Shown: positions 1-9,207, numbered from the stretch's first letter. The stretch: 64,000 nt of DNA from Gemmatimonadales bacterium UBA2982 (GCA_002347035.1 DEAM01000005.1:235539-299538), one strand, 5' to 3'. The notes: generated from the letters alone by a model not told the origin. A program made the numbers and translations.

Positions 1-362
1 CGGACGAGGCACGCGGCGTAGACAAGGCCAGATAGTTCATCGCAGGCCACGAGGACCTTGTCTAATTCCGACTCTGGCTCCACACCCGTAAAATCTGACC
101 GGTGGGCGAGAATTGCCTGGAGCACTTCCTCCGGATAACCCAAATCCCGCAGGTGTGCTACCGCCTCGAGAGGATGTTCGTCAGGGTGCTTCTCCCAATC
201 CAAGTCATGAAGTAACCCAGCGAGCCCCCATAGGTCAGGATCGCCGCCGCGAAGCTCCGCGTAGTATCTAACAGCCGCCTCTACGGCATACATATGTGTC
301 CTTAGTCCTTCATTTGTGACCCACTGCTCAAGCAGGGCTACAGCGTCATCTCGGTCAGGCAT
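1..362 (-). CDS. HD-domain hydrolase, partial (C-terminus outside window)
   Basis: An open frame reads from ATG at 360-362 leftward off the window edge, giving about 120 residues without a stop. It has the spacing of a small HD-domain metal-dependent phosphohydrolase: a His in RTHMYAVEAA near residue 25, the HD pair in LLHDLDWEKHP near residue 50, and a further His in AILAHRSD near residue 84. The substrate cannot be told; family members cleave nucleotides or other phosphoesters. It lies 40 bp downstream of nth on the same strand, so it is probably the last visible gene of the glyS-ytoQ-symporter-nth run. The C-terminal metal Asp region may lie beyond the edge. Confidence 0.75.
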   Translation of the reverse strand, partial: MPDRDDAVALLEQWVTNEGLRTHMYAVEAAVRYYAELRGGDPDLWGLAGLLHDLDWEKHPDEHPLEAVAHLRDLGYPEEVLQAILAHRSDFTGVEPESELDKVLVACDELSGLVYAACLV

Positions 363-402
363 CACTCGTTACTCGTCCGGGTTGTTAGGAACTCTCTCGA
401 TA

Positions 403-1056
403 CTAAACGACGCTCGACGAAGGGCACAGATGCGCGACCGCGCAATCTTCACAGTTGGGGCGCCTCGCAATGCATATACGACGCCCGTGCCAAATGAGCA
501 GGTGTGAAAGCATAGTCCAGTTGTCAGACGCAAAGAGTGGCATCAGATCCTGCTCGATCTTCTCCGGTGTTTTTTCTTTCGTGAAACGGAGCAGCGTGGA
601 AAGCCTCTTAACGTGCGTATCAACTACGACACCCTCATTGAGGCCAAAAACATTACCTAAAATGACATTCGCGGTCTTTCTTCCGACTCCTGGGAGAGCC
701 GCAAGTTCAGCTATAGTTGCTGGCACATGTCCACCATGCTCAGCCATCAAGCTACGAGCGAAACCGATGATATTCTTGGCCTTGTTCCGAAAAAATCCAG
801 TAGTCCGAATAATTCCCTCTACATCTTCTTGCTGCGCAGAAGCGAGTGCCTTGGCCGTTGGGTATCGATCGAACAGAACCGGCGTCACCATATTCACTCT
901 CTGATCGGTGGTTTGCGCCGATAAAATCGTCGCGACAGCAAGCTGGAACGGATTCGTAAAGTCGAGCTCACAGTGTGCTTCCGGATATTCCTTTACTAAC
1001 AGGTTGTATACCTGCTCTGCTCGCTCTGTTCGGGCTTTCTTTGACTCTCTAGTCAT
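403..1056 (-). CDS. nth: Endonuclease III (base-excision repair DNA glycosylase/AP lyase)
   Basis: About 217 residues, the normal family length. Removes oxidised pyrimidines from DNA and nicks the abasic site. The helix-hairpin-helix with catalytic Lys is visible as LPGVGRKTANVILGN, the catalytic Asp follows in VVVDTHVKRL, and the C-terminal [4Fe-4S] loop has the expected Cys spacing (C-x6-C-x2-C-x5-C, CIARRPNCEDCAVAHLC). The open frame runs to 1155, but ATG at 1054-1056 (MTRESKK) fits the family start and overlaps the stop of the upstream gene by 8 bases (ATGACTAG), which indicates translational coupling. Confidence 0.93.
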   Translation of the reverse strand: MTRESKKARTERAEQVYNLLVKEYPEAHCELDFTNPFQLAVATILSAQTTDQRVNMVTPVLFDRYPTAKALASAQQEDVEGIIRTTGFFRNKAKNIIGFARSLMAEHGGHVPATIAELAALPGVGRKTANVILGNVFGLNEGVVVDTHVKRLSTLLRFTKEKTPEKIEQDLMPLFASDNWTMLSHLLIWHGRRICIARRPNCEDCAVAHLCPSSSVV

Positions 1057-1954
1057 GTTCGCCCGACTCGGGAACCTGGACGCGAACATAAGGAAGATGC
1101 GATGCACGTGGCCCGCGACCGTCTGCTGGGGCAGGGCTGGTCTCCACAAGTTCACCTGTGTCAGACACGTATGCGAAAAAGCGTGCTAGGAGCTTTAGGA
1201 TTTCTCCTGCTGTCTCAACAGAATAAAGCTGGTCTAGTTCGCCACCCTCCAAAGTGCTAGCAAAATCACTACCCACTTCCCTGACTTGGACAGAAAGCCA
1301 CTGACTTGCATCTACAACGGGCACTTCCGGAAGGGTGAACGCACCAAAACCTGGACGCTCAGGTAATAGCCCGGTGATGATCATGACATGGAAAGAACCC
1401 GACCCTGAAACAGCCCAGAACATTCCATCCAACGACTCAGGACGCTGTTCACTAGCACCACCCGACCAGACGAGGTGCTGTGGCAATTGAAGGTATCCCG
1501 CTGAAGCAGGGGGCCTGGGACTCGCGGACGCCGAATGTTCGATCAAGTGCCTCGTCATTCCTGTCTCAAGCAGAAACAGATGACTGCCAGCCGTCGCGAA
1601 ACTCACGCCATGGAAGAGCAACCCGCCGTAACGATGAACAGCTCCCGGAGGTTGGTCTTCTGACGCGAAGTCTTTTAAAGCCTCTCCTACATTCGTGAGA
1701 GACATGAACTCCTGGAAATTCGAAGGGTCAAGTCCTCGCTCCGTGGCCTCTGTTCTAATATTCGCTAAGAGTTCCGGGAAAGCGCTGTCTCCAGGAAATG
1801 CAATCTCAAAGGGTGTTAGCCGGGCATATTCGTCATGAAGGGACATAAGCCGACTCAAGTATGGCAGAGAAAATGGGCTGCTGAATGAAGAATATTCCCA
1901 TGGTTCTTTAGGAAGATGTGCTTGGTTTTGCGCACCAATTGTGCTGTTAGTCAA
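1049..1954 (-). CDS. Conserved-looking hypothetical protein upstream of nth
   Basis: A 301-residue protein I do not recognise. No signal peptide or membrane segment is evident; it is mixed alpha/beta with a Gly-rich centre (GSGSFHVMIITGLLPERPGFG) and an acidic, Pro-rich tail. The frame opens with TTG at 1952-1954 without a clear Shine-Dalgarno; ATG at 1846 (MSLHDEY) is an alternative. Its stop overlaps nth, and the NSS-type symporter gene ends upstream at 2010, so it belongs to the same transcription unit. Codon use does not look different from its neighbours. A soluble cytoplasmic protein is the most that can be said. Confidence 0.7.
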   Translation of the reverse strand: MTNSTIGAQNQAHLPKEPWEYSSFSSPFSLPYLSRLMSLHDEYARLTPFEIAFPGDSAFPELLANIRTEATERGLDPSNFQEFMSLTNVGEALKDFASEDQPPGAVHRYGGLLFHGVSFATAGSHLFLLETGMTRHLIEHSASASPRPPASAGYLQLPQHLVWSGGASEQRPESLDGMFWAVSGSGSFHVMIITGLLPERPGFGAFTLPEVPVVDASQWLSVQVREVGSDFASTLEGGELDQLYSVETAGEILKLLARFFAYVSDTGELVETSPAPADGRGPRASHLPYVRVQVPESGEHD

Positions 1955-2009
1955 AGACTGCTGCCACCCGACGTTCGAAATCCTTGAAAACCACTACGAT
2001 ACGTGGACG

Positions 2010-3479
2010 TTATTTAACCTTATTGATGTCCGAAGATAAAACAGAAGCAGCCAGTCGGCGGTTTAGGGCTATCAGAATAGCAACAACAACCGCGAACTGA
2101 ATAAGGACAGATCCGACGTTATAGGAACTGAAGAGAGTCCAGGTAGTCGTAAAGTCCTGGCCTCTAGCACTCCAGAGGAACCATCCAAACAAAACCAGAG
2201 CTTGAACGGCAACGAAGCGAATTGCCCAATCCCACCAAGCGCCGATATGGATGTCAGAGTCTTTGTGGTTGATAAAGGTCTCCCGCCACTTTGTGACACC
2301 GTACCGCAGTACCGCAAAGGCGAAGAAAAACCCAGAAAGCATGAGACCAACACCCCAGACCCAATCCTGGTTCTGGAAGAAGCCTAAGCGCAATGCGCTG
2401 GGGACCCCGAAGAGCAGACCAGCTAGCCCAACAAACACTATTGCACGACCCCTTGGAAGACCGAGATCCATTAAGACCCGGCTGGCTAGCTCGATCATAG
2501 CAACGAGACTGGTCCAAGCTGCAAAAACTAGCGCGAGGAAGAACAAGGCCTGAAAGAAACGGCCGCCCGGAATCAAGGCGAAAAGTTGCGGCACCCATAT
2601 AAATGTGAGCCCCTCGTTACTTGCCCCTACAATCTCACTCGCTGCTTCAGGCATCACCGAGAAGATGGTACACAACACGATGATGCCAGCCATAAGAGAA
2701 ATTGAATTGTTACCGAAACCGATCACGAACGCGTTGAGTGCTGTGTCTTCTCGAGCCCTCATATAGACAGCGTAGGTGACGACTAGCCCCCAACCAGCCC
2801 CTGTATCCCATGCGTTCTGAGTCAGGGCTTCTAACCAGATTCGGTAGTCGCCAAGCGCACCCCAGTCAGGAGTGAAGAGAAAGGCCAACCCCAATTCAGC
2901 ACCGGGCAAAGTCAATGCGCGGAACGCCAAGACAATAATCAACACAAGCAGGCTAGGAATGAGAACCTTCGCGGCCGCCTCAATCCCTCGCACTCCCCTT
3001 GAAACAACGAACACGCCAAGGGAAATAGCGATCACGTGGGTCAAGAGTGCACCGGAAGTCGAATGGAACGCATCCCAAAAAGCACTCGGCGTGGCTCCAG
3101 GAACATCCCCAGTGATCGTTCCAACGAAGAACCGGATTGTCCACCCCATAACGACGCTGTAATAAAACATGATCGCGGTAGCGACGAAGGCTATCCAGGC
3201 ACCCATCCAAGCAAAGCCCGGTCCCAGAGTCTTTACAAATGCCCCTACCGGACCACTCCGAGTTCCTTTGCCCATCCCAAACTCAAGGAGCAAGAGCGGC
3301 ACGGACCAGGCCAGCAGAAATACGACCCAGGCTACTAGAAAAGAGCCTCCACCGTTGCTTGCAGCTATCCGCGGGAACCGCCAGATATTACCTGTTCCGA
3401 CCGCCATCCCGAGCATCGCGAGCAGCATTCCCCAACGGGATCTAAAGACCTCGGATCGCGAGGAATACTCGCTAGCCAC
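2010..3479 (-). CDS. Sodium-dependent neurotransmitter symporter (NSS/SLC6) family transporter
   Basis: 489 residues with about 12 hydrophobic segments. The N-terminus has the family signature of the first helix, GMAVGTGNIWRFPRIAASNGGG, here broken as GTGNIWRFP, which forms the Na+ and substrate site in LeuT-type carriers. LLLEFGMGKGTRSGPVGAF follows in the second and third segments. It probably imports an amino acid or related amine with Na+. It starts 8 bp from the end of ytoQ and is followed by the hypothetical gene at 1954, all on the minus strand. Substrate is not predictable from sequence alone. Confidence 0.92.
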   Translation of the reverse strand: MASEYSSRSEVFRSRWGMLLAMLGMAVGTGNIWRFPRIAASNGGGSFLVAWVVFLLAWSVPLLLLEFGMGKGTRSGPVGAFVKTLGPGFAWMGAWIAFVATAIMFYYSVVMGWTIRFFVGTITGDVPGATPSAFWDAFHSTSGALLTHVIAISLGVFVVSRGVRGIEAAAKVLIPSLLVLIIVLAFRALTLPGAELGLAFLFTPDWGALGDYRIWLEALTQNAWDTGAGWGLVVTYAVYMRAREDTALNAFVIGFGNNSISLMAGIIVLCTIFSVMPEAASEIVGASNEGLTFIWVPQLFALIPGGRFFQALFFLALVFAAWTSLVAMIELASRVLMDLGLPRGRAIVFVGLAGLLFGVPSALRLGFFQNQDWVWGVGLMLSGFFFAFAVLRYGVTKWRETFINHKDSDIHIGAWWDWAIRFVAVQALVLFGWFLWSARGQDFTTTWTLFSSYNVGSVLIQFAVVVAILIALNRRLAASVLSSDINKVK

Positions 3480-3487
3480 AGCCTCTC

Positions 3488-3931
3488 CTACTCAAAGATG
3501 TATGCGATCGCCTGTGCCGCCTGCTGCAAAGTATCAACCGTCAACGTAGCGAGAGCATCGAGCTCCTTAAGCGCATGCACGTGTTCATCGGCCCGAACCA
3601 ATACCAGGGGTAACCCTGCCGCCACTGCTGATCCCGCGTCGGCCGCGGTGTTCCATTGCTTGTATTTCGGCCCAAAAAAAGCCACGCAAAGATCTGCTCG
3701 TTGCATAAGCACCCGTGTGCGCAGTGTGTTTACACGGGCCCCGATCAAGTCACGGTACCTCGCGTTAGGCTGCACTCCAAGAATGTCTTCCCCAACTGAA
3801 TCTGACCGGTCGTGCTGCTCCTGCGGCCCGATAACCTCTGCTTGAACACTCACCGCTTCTAGGTAGCCCCTGAGTTCATCCCTCCACTCCGAATGTATCT
3901 CACCAGCAGCATAGATCACGATTTCGCTCAC
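3488..3931 (-). CDS. ytoQ: YtoQ family protein
   Basis: Matches the small YtoQ family of unknown biochemical role; its fold resembles nucleoside 2-deoxyribosyltransferases, but catalysis is not established. Seen in the sequence: IVYAAGEIHSEWRDEL at the start, GPQEQHDRSDSVGEDILG, FFGPKYKQWNTAADAGSA and the C-terminal LKELDALATLTVDT. I prefer GTG at 3929-3931 (VSEIVIYAAGEIHS), which gives 147 residues, the usual length, and lies 5 bp after the glyS stop. The open frame extends to a TTG at 3961 preceded by AAGG, which would overlap glyS by 25 bp. Linked to glyS upstream and the symporter downstream. Confidence 0.85.
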   Translation of the reverse strand: MSEIVIYAAGEIHSEWRDELRGYLEAVSVQAEVIGPQEQHDRSDSVGEDILGVQPNARYRDLIGARVNTLRTRVLMQRADLCVAFFGPKYKQWNTAADAGSAVAAGLPLVLVRADEHVHALKELDALATLTVDTLQQAAQAIAYIFE

Positions 3932-3936
3932 GTCGT

Positions 3937-5253
3937 CTAACTCAGCCTCTCCGACAGCCAATCAGTGACCTTATCGGTGGCAACCCGCACCTGTTCAAGT
4001 GAGTCACGGTCTCGAATAGTCACTGATCCGTCCTCGTTTGTCTGACCGTCAATGGTGACGCACCAGGGAGTCCCGGCCTCGTCCTGGCGCCTGTAACGCC
4101 TACCGATCGATCCCGCGGCATCAAGGAAAGAGGGTATCGCAGCCGCTCGCAAGCTTGCGTTCAATTTTTCCGCTAGCTCCGGCATCCCGTCCTTCTTCAC
4201 AAGAGGAAATACCGCTGCTTTGATGGGTGCGACCGCAGGGTGGAGACCGAGCACAACCCTCGCTTCACCCTCCACATCTTCTTCACGATAAGCATCTGCC
4301 AAGAGCACCAACATGACGCGATCGACCCCCATGGAAGTCTCTACAATGTAAGGGATGAAACGCTCGTTCGAGCCCGGGTCGATATACTGGAGGCGCTTGC
4401 CAGAAAACTCCTCATGCCTAGAAAGATCGTAATCTGTCCGGTTGTGGATGCCCTCAAACTCTTTCCACCCGAAAGGAAACTCATACTCCACATCAAAGGC
4501 CTTTTTTGCATAGTGGGCAAGCTCGTCAGGTCCATGTTCATGGAATCGAAGCTTCTCAGGACGAATCCCTAGGTCCCTGTGCCACTCCATACGAGTATCC
4601 ATCCATCGGTCAAACCATGCTTCATCTTCCCCAGGCTTAACAAAAAACTGCATCTCTGCCTGCTCGAACTCCCGCGTCCGGAAAATAAAATTTCCTGGAG
4701 TAATCTCATTTCTGAACGCCTTCCCTATCTGAGCAATACCGAAAGGGACCTTCTGGCGGGCGGTTCCTTGGACGTTCAAGAAGTTTACGTAGATCCCCTG
4801 GGCTGTTTCTGGCCGCAGGTAAACTGCCGCGGAAGAATCTTCAACGGGGCCCATAAAGGTCTTGAACATGAGATTGAAGAGGCGCGCTTCAGTAAATGCG
4901 TCCCTTGTTCCGCAAGATGGGCATTGCCCTCCCTCCACCTCAGGAAGATCTGCCCGGTAGCGCCTATGACAGTTCGTGCACTCGACTAGCGGGTCGGTAA
5001 AGTTCTCGACATGTCCAGATGCCTCCCACACCCTCGGGTGCATTAGGATGGCAGCATCTAGACCCTCGATGTCATCACGTTGATGCACCATGGAGGACCA
5101 CCAGCGATCCTTCACGTTCCTCTTGAGTTCGACACCAAGCGGCCCGTAATCCCAAACTGAGCCCGTGCCGCCGTAAATCTCAGAAGATTGAAAGATGTAC
5201 CCACGCCGCTTAGCTAGCGACACGAGCTTGTCCATGAGATCAGCGTTCGCCAT
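3937..5253 (-). CDS. glyS: Glycyl-tRNA synthetase, single-chain (alpha2) type
   Basis: About 438 residues. Charges tRNA-Gly with glycine. Class II synthetase core: GYIFQSSEIYGG and WDYGPLGVELKRN at the N-terminus; a zinc-ribbon-like pair of C-x2-C motifs (CTNCHRRY and CPSCGTRD); motif 2 around RNEITPGNFIFRTREFEQAEMQ (shown here in part as FIFRTREFEQAEMQ); FEGIHNRTDYDL; and motif 3 near GVDRVMLVLLADAY. The anticodon-binding domain occupies the last 110 residues. The open frame reaches 5331, but ATG at 5251-5253 (MANADLMDKLVSL) fits the family start. The gene diverges from nfuA. Confidence 0.93.
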   Translation of the reverse strand: MANADLMDKLVSLAKRRGYIFQSSEIYGGTGSVWDYGPLGVELKRNVKDRWWSSMVHQRDDIEGLDAAILMHPRVWEASGHVENFTDPLVECTNCHRRYRADLPEVEGGQCPSCGTRDAFTEARLFNLMFKTFMGPVEDSSAAVYLRPETAQGIYVNFLNVQGTARQKVPFGIAQIGKAFRNEITPGNFIFRTREFEQAEMQFFVKPGEDEAWFDRWMDTRMEWHRDLGIRPEKLRFHEHGPDELAHYAKKAFDVEYEFPFGWKEFEGIHNRTDYDLSRHEEFSGKRLQYIDPGSNERFIPYIVETSMGVDRVMLVLLADAYREEDVEGEARVVLGLHPAVAPIKAAVFPLVKKDGMPELAEKLNASLRAAAIPSFLDAAGSIGRRYRRQDEAGTPWCVTIDGQTNEDGSVTIRDRDSLEQVRVATDKVTDWLSERLS

Positions 5254-5426
5254 GAAAGCGTTGCGTGGTAAGGAGTTTGAGCAAAAGTGCCTTGGGCGGC
5301 AAAAGGTACCTGGGGCACATGGGTCGATCAACGGGCGAGGTCAGAAACCACGGGGGACTGAACACATCATGTCTGTCTGGGTAGATTAGTCTTATCACTG
5401 GTCGTGAATCCCTAAGCCCAGAAACT

Positions 5427-6014
5427 ATGATCACATTTACCGACCGTGCCCGTGAGGTGGTCCATACATTCTTGGACCAGAGTAACGAAGACAATATGGC
5501 CCTGCGGATTGGGACGGGTGCTGGTACCGGATCGCCCAACTTTGACTTGGCACTAGTCTCTCAGTCAGAACGCACCGAGGATGAGCAGGAACTCGACGCC
5601 GGCGGGTTCACCTTACTCATAAAAACATCAGACTGCGAAACATTAGAAGGCGCGACAGTTGATTATGTCGAGCGGGTGAATGAGAGCGGGTTTGAGGTGC
5701 GCCCTGCTTCAGCGTCAAGTTCCCCTAAAGATTCAGAAGTAACTATTCCTCAAGGTGATATCGCTGACCGAGTCAGAGATGTTCTGAATACCCAGGTGAA
5801 CCCCGCGATTGCTTCTCACGGAGGTATGATCAGCTTAGTGAACGTTGAGGAAACCGACGTGTACGTCGAAATGAGTGGCGGCTGCCAAGGCTGTGCACTG
5901 TCTCGTATGACACTTCGCCAGGGCGTGGAGCGCATGCTTAGGGAAGCCGTACCTGAGCTGACAGCTATCCACGACATCACCGACCATGAATCGGGAGACA
6001 ACCCGTACCTTTAG
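5427..6014 (+). CDS. nfuA: Fe/S biogenesis protein NfuA (degenerate A-type domain + NifU C-terminal domain)
   Basis: 195 residues in two domains. Residues about 1-95 resemble an A-type (IscA/HesB) scaffold but lack its conserved cysteines, as in NfuA. Residues about 115-185 are the NifU C-terminal domain with the CxxC cluster ligand in MSGGCQGCALSRMTL, preceded by NPAIASHGGMISLVNV. The protein carries [4Fe-4S] clusters to client enzymes. Nearby clients in this window include Nth and the Fe/S subunits at 15054-19114. It diverges from glyS across a 173-bp gap in which I see no obvious regulatory repeat. Confidence 0.9.
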   Translation: MITFTDRAREVVHTFLDQSNEDNMALRIGTGAGTGSPNFDLALVSQSERTEDEQELDAGGFTLLIKTSDCETLEGATVDYVERVNESGFEVRPASASSSPKDSEVTIPQGDIADRVRDVLNTQVNPAIASHGGMISLVNVEETDVYVEMSGGCQGCALSRMTLRQGVERMLREAVPELTAIHDITDHESGDNPYL

Positions 6015-6130
6015 CAACCATCGAGCAGTCATTCGGCTACGTTGAGATACGTCGGGAGGACTTGACCCAAGGCCTCCCACGGCCCTATTAGTCCGCTGCT
6101 CAGAGGGTTGCGACCGAATCAGGAGCTAGA

Positions 6131-6562
6131 ATGTCCGACAATGGCAGCACCCGGATCCGCGTGATCCTTCGCTGGATCCAAATCAAAGACAACAAAGAAG
6201 CCGCGTGGGATGACGAAGGTGAGTTTCGTTTTCGTTCAAAGGTGACCACGAATGGCCAGGAGCATGAACTGGAGTTCCCCGAGCAGGGCTATTGGGCGAT
6301 CTCAGACCACCCTAGCCGAAACAAGGTGGAGAAGATCGATAAAGTCCTCTACGACGGTGAGGCGGGTTCTGACATGGTCGTCGAACTCTCTGGCCAAGAA
6401 TTAGACAAGATGTCTGCTGCCGACAACCTGGAAGACTACCGTCGTGAGTACTCAGGTGACCCAGCGTCCTGGGTGGGTCGTCACCAGCCGATTGATGAGG
6501 GCTCAGAAGATCCTGAGAACCTTTCTGATTGGAGAGTCTGTTACGACATCGAGCTAGCCTGA
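6131..6562 (+). CDS. Hypothetical protein, soluble, beta-rich
   Basis: A 143-residue acidic protein I cannot assign. It starts at ATG after AGGAGCTAGA, a good ribosome-binding site. The N-terminal half alternates charged and hydrophobic residues as in beta strands (IRVILRWIQIKDN, GEFRFRSKVTT, HELEFPEQGYWAIS), followed by DKVLYDGEAGSDMVVELSGQELD, written here only as VVELSGQELD. The pattern resembles a small C2-like or jelly-roll sandwich, but this is a guess. No signal peptide or membrane segment. It lies 116 bp after nfuA and is closed by a hairpin terminator. Confidence 0.7.
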   Translation: MSDNGSTRIRVILRWIQIKDNKEAAWDDEGEFRFRSKVTTNGQEHELEFPEQGYWAISDHPSRNKVEKIDKVLYDGEAGSDMVVELSGQELDKMSAADNLEDYRREYSGDPASWVGRHQPIDEGSEDPENLSDWRVCYDIELA

Positions 6563-6583
6563 CGCTAACTCAAAGGGTTCGGG

Positions 6584-6615
6584 GGCCCAACCATAACGTC
6601 CATTTGGTTGGGGCC
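6584..6615. terminator. Bidirectional hairpin terminator between convergent genes
   Basis: The arms GGCCCAACCA (6584-6593) and TGGTTGGGGCC (6605-6615) pair with one bulged G, leaving an 11-nt loop. On the plus strand TCTTGTTATTTCT follows, a weak T-rich tail. It sits between the plus-strand hypothetical gene ending at 6562 and proA ending at 6677 on the minus strand. Confidence 0.6.
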
Positions 6616-6676
6616 TCTTGTTATTTCTACAAGCTGACAAGCGTTAGGTCAGTTCAACCCAGTAATGTCTTAGCTG

Positions 6677-7957
6677 TTATGTGCGGATTTGGCCGTCTCC
6701 GAAAACAACAAATTTACGAGTTGTTAGCTCTCTCACGCCCATCGGACCAAAAGCATGCAATTTCGATGTTGAGATTCCAATCTCAGCCCCGAGCCCCAAT
6801 TCGCCACCGTCGGCAAAACGAGTGCTCGCATTCACCAGAACGGTCGAAGATTGGACTGCTGAAACGAACCGGCCTCCGTTGGACTGATCTTCCGTTAGGA
6901 TCGCTTCCGTATGTGAAGAGCCATACTTCGCAATGTGATCAAGCGCAGCCTCCATATTGTCAACCACTCTGACCGCGAGAATCAGGTCGAGATACTCTTC
7001 GTGCCAGTCATCTTCGGTCGCTTCTCCGACCTCAGCCCCCTCGAGTAAAGCAACGGTATCAGAACAGCCTCGTAGCTCCACTCCATCCGCGGTAAGCTGC
7101 TCTGCTATAATCGGCAGAACCCTCGGAGCTGCGACCTTGTGTACTAACAAGGTTTCCAATGCGTTGCACACCCCTGGGCGTTGCACTTTGGCATTCAGCA
7201 CAATTTCTGCTGCTAGCGAAGTTGGAGCGCTCTCATCAATGAAGATGTGACAGACACCCTTATAGTGCTGTAGCACCGGGATCCTGCTCTTCTCTGTCAC
7301 AGCACGGATCAGGCCCTCACCTCCCCTTGGGATTACTAGGTCAATCCATTCTTCCTGCTCAAGCAGAGTATTGATCGCGGCCCGATCTGTAGTGCCAACC
7401 AGTTGCACGGCATCCACAGGTACTTTGCTCTCGGCTAACCCTGCACGTATTGCATCAGCTATAGCACGATTAGAGTAAAATGCCTCCGATCCGCCTCTCA
7501 GGATGACTGCGTTTCCGGCCTTAAGGCACAGTGCAGCAGCATCTGCAGTCACGTTCGGACGGCTCTCATAAATCATGGCAACCACACCTAGTGGAATACG
7601 CATCCTGCCGACCCGGAGTCCATTAGGACGCACTACTTCATCATCGACAGCACCTAAGGGGTCATCTTGGGCTGCAACCTCGCGCACAGCAGCAGCAACC
7701 TTTACCACCCCGGCTTCATCAAGCCGCAGACGGTTAAGCATCGCGCCACTGACCCCGTTCTCTTCCGCTGCAGACAGGTCTAGGGCATTCGCCTCCGCAA
7801 TTTGAGCTTTGTTAGCCTCAAGCGCGGCTGCCATTAATTCGAGGGCGGCACGGCGAGCACCTCCATCCAGTCGGGCAGATTCAAGGGCTGCGACCCTCGC
7901 CCGTTGGGCCATAGCTTCGATCGGGTTACTTGCTGACAACTGCTCGCTGGCACTCAT
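6677..7957 (-). CDS. proA: Gamma-glutamyl phosphate reductase (proline biosynthesis)
   Basis: 426 residues, normal length. Reduces gamma-glutamyl phosphate with NADPH to glutamate semialdehyde. Family landmarks: RPNGLRVGRMRIPLGVVAMI, VILRGGSEAFYSN, WIDLVIPRGGEGLI, GVCHIFIDESA, the catalytic Cys in QRPGVCNALETLLVH, and GSSHTEAILTE and NASTRFADGGELGLGAEIG near the C-terminus. Its start codon overlaps the proB stop by 4 bases (ATGA), so proB and proA are translationally coupled, as expected for enzymes that hand over a labile intermediate. Confidence 0.95.
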   Translation of the reverse strand: MSASEQLSASNPIEAMAQRARVAALESARLDGGARRAALELMAAALEANKAQIAEANALDLSAAEENGVSGAMLNRLRLDEAGVVKVAAAVREVAAQDDPLGAVDDEVVRPNGLRVGRMRIPLGVVAMIYESRPNVTADAAALCLKAGNAVILRGGSEAFYSNRAIADAIRAGLAESKVPVDAVQLVGTTDRAAINTLLEQEEWIDLVIPRGGEGLIRAVTEKSRIPVLQHYKGVCHIFIDESAPTSLAAEIVLNAKVQRPGVCNALETLLVHKVAAPRVLPIIAEQLTADGVELRGCSDTVALLEGAEVGEATEDDWHEEYLDLILAVRVVDNMEAALDHIAKYGSSHTEAILTEDQSNGGRFVSAVQSSTVLVNASTRFADGGELGLGAEIGISTSKLHAFGPMGVRELTTRKFVVFGDGQIRT

Positions 7958-9117
7958 CCCTCACCCTCCTCGCCGACCAAAACCATCCGGTCTGGTCTCA
8001 TGACAACATGCCCATGACCTGCCCCAAGTGCCTCCTTAACCTCTCGCGTATGAAGGCCACGGATCCTCTCTACATCACGATCATCAAATCTCACGATGCC
8101 TCGTGCATGCTCGACTCCCTGAGAGTCGATGACCGATATAAGGTCGCCTCGTCGAAACCGGCCCTCTACCCTGACCACACCTCGCGGGAGAAGGCTCGCC
8201 CGCTGTCTAATTGCGGCCACTGCTCCATCATCGACCACGAGTGCACCGGTAAGATTCATTTGCATTGCCATCCAATGCCGACGCGCCCCTAGTGGCCTCT
8301 CAGCTGCGGAAATAACCGTTCCTGCTCTCTCACCTCTGACAATGGCAGCAAGCACATCCTCATCTAAGCCAGAGGCGATCATCGTCGGAATACCGAACTG
8401 TCCAGCTCGCTCCGCAGCCTCCAACTTAGTAATCATGCCCCCCTTTGACTCAATCGATTTCTTCTGAAAACAGTACTGTCTAAGCTCATCTGCACTGGCT
8501 GCTTCAGGTATAACTTGCGATGCAGGGTCACCAGTGGGATCACCTGTCATGACACCAGGCACATCGGTTAGAAGCGCCAGAACATCTGCATCAACGAGCG
8601 TGGCGGTTGCGGCAGCGAGATTATCATTGTCACCCACCACAATCTCATCCACACTCACCGTATCATTCTCATTCACGATAGGTACAACCCCAGCTTCCAG
8701 CAGGGTACTGAGTGCCCGACTGGCAGCAACATACCGCCTACGATCTGTGAGGCAGTCATTAGTAAGCAGCACCTGTGCAACCTTGAGTCCTACAGCTCGA
8801 AATGCATCATCCCACAGACTCATGAGCCGCCCCTGCCCTACTGCAGCAGCTGCCTGGCGGTCCTGTATCCGCTTTGGGGGAGATGCATGTCCCAAGGTTT
8901 TGAAACCTGCCGCAATCGCTCCGCTCGATACGATCACAGCCTCAGTTTTCGGCTCGGCAGCTACGGCACGTGCTACAGAGGCCATACGCTCAGGATCCAG
9001 TTCGGCTCGGTCCCCCGTTAGTAAGCGACTCCCGAACTTGAGCACGATCCGCCTCTCGGGTAAAGCCGAAGAAGCCTGTTCGTTAGGGCCAAGGGACTGC
9101 TGCGAGGATTTATGCAT
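7954..9117 (-). CDS. proB: Glutamate 5-kinase with C-terminal PUA domain (proline biosynthesis)
   Basis: Phosphorylates glutamate as the first step of proline synthesis. The kinase domain shows RRIVLKFGSRLLTG, AVIVSSGAIAAGFKTLGH, VPIVNENDTVS, VGDNDNLAAATATLVDAD and SKGGMITKLEAAERAGQ. Residues from about 285 on form a PUA domain (GALVVDDGAVAAIRQR, SLLPRGVVRVEGRF). The frame opens at 9135; I chose ATG at 9115-9117 (MHKSSQQ), because the kinase fold needs only a short N-terminus and this start lies inside a perfect inverted repeat that could control it. Proline feedback residues cannot be judged. Confidence 0.92.
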   Translation of the reverse strand: MHKSSQQSLGPNEQASSALPERRIVLKFGSRLLTGDRAELDPERMASVARAVAAEPKTEAVIVSSGAIAAGFKTLGHASPPKRIQDRQAAAAVGQGRLMSLWDDAFRAVGLKVAQVLLTNDCLTDRRRYVAASRALSTLLEAGVVPIVNENDTVSVDEIVVGDNDNLAAATATLVDADVLALLTDVPGVMTGDPTGDPASQVIPEAASADELRQYCFQKKSIESKGGMITKLEAAERAGQFGIPTMIASGLDEDVLAAIVRGERAGTVISAAERPLGARRHWMAMQMNLTGALVVDDGAVAAIRQRASLLPRGVVRVEGRFRRGDLISVIDSQGVEHARGIVRFDDRDVERIRGLHTREVKEALGAGHGHVVMRPDRMVLVGEEGEG

Positions 9118-9131
9118 CTTTAATGCATAAA
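9109..9131. promoter_or_regulatory. Perfect inverted repeat over the proB start codon (candidate operator)
   Basis: The arms TTTATGCAT (9109-9117) and ATGCATAAA (9123-9131) are exact reverse complements separated by CTTTA. The proposed proB start codon is in the left arm. The symmetry would suit a dimeric repressor site, or an mRNA hairpin masking proB initiation. There is no homologous regulator nearby, so the role is inferred. Confidence 0.4.
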
Positions 9132-9207
9132 GCATCAGGCCTATGTATGCTAGCCTTTACGACATATCTGATGAACATTCGCATTGGAATTGCGAAGAGG
9201 AGTGCCT

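Noticed and set aside
455..904. 149-residue plus-strand frame opposite nth, and similar long antisense frames elsewhere
   Set aside because: They mirror well-supported genes on the other strand, lack family motifs and ribosome-binding sites, and are low-complexity Ser/Arg-rich shadows.
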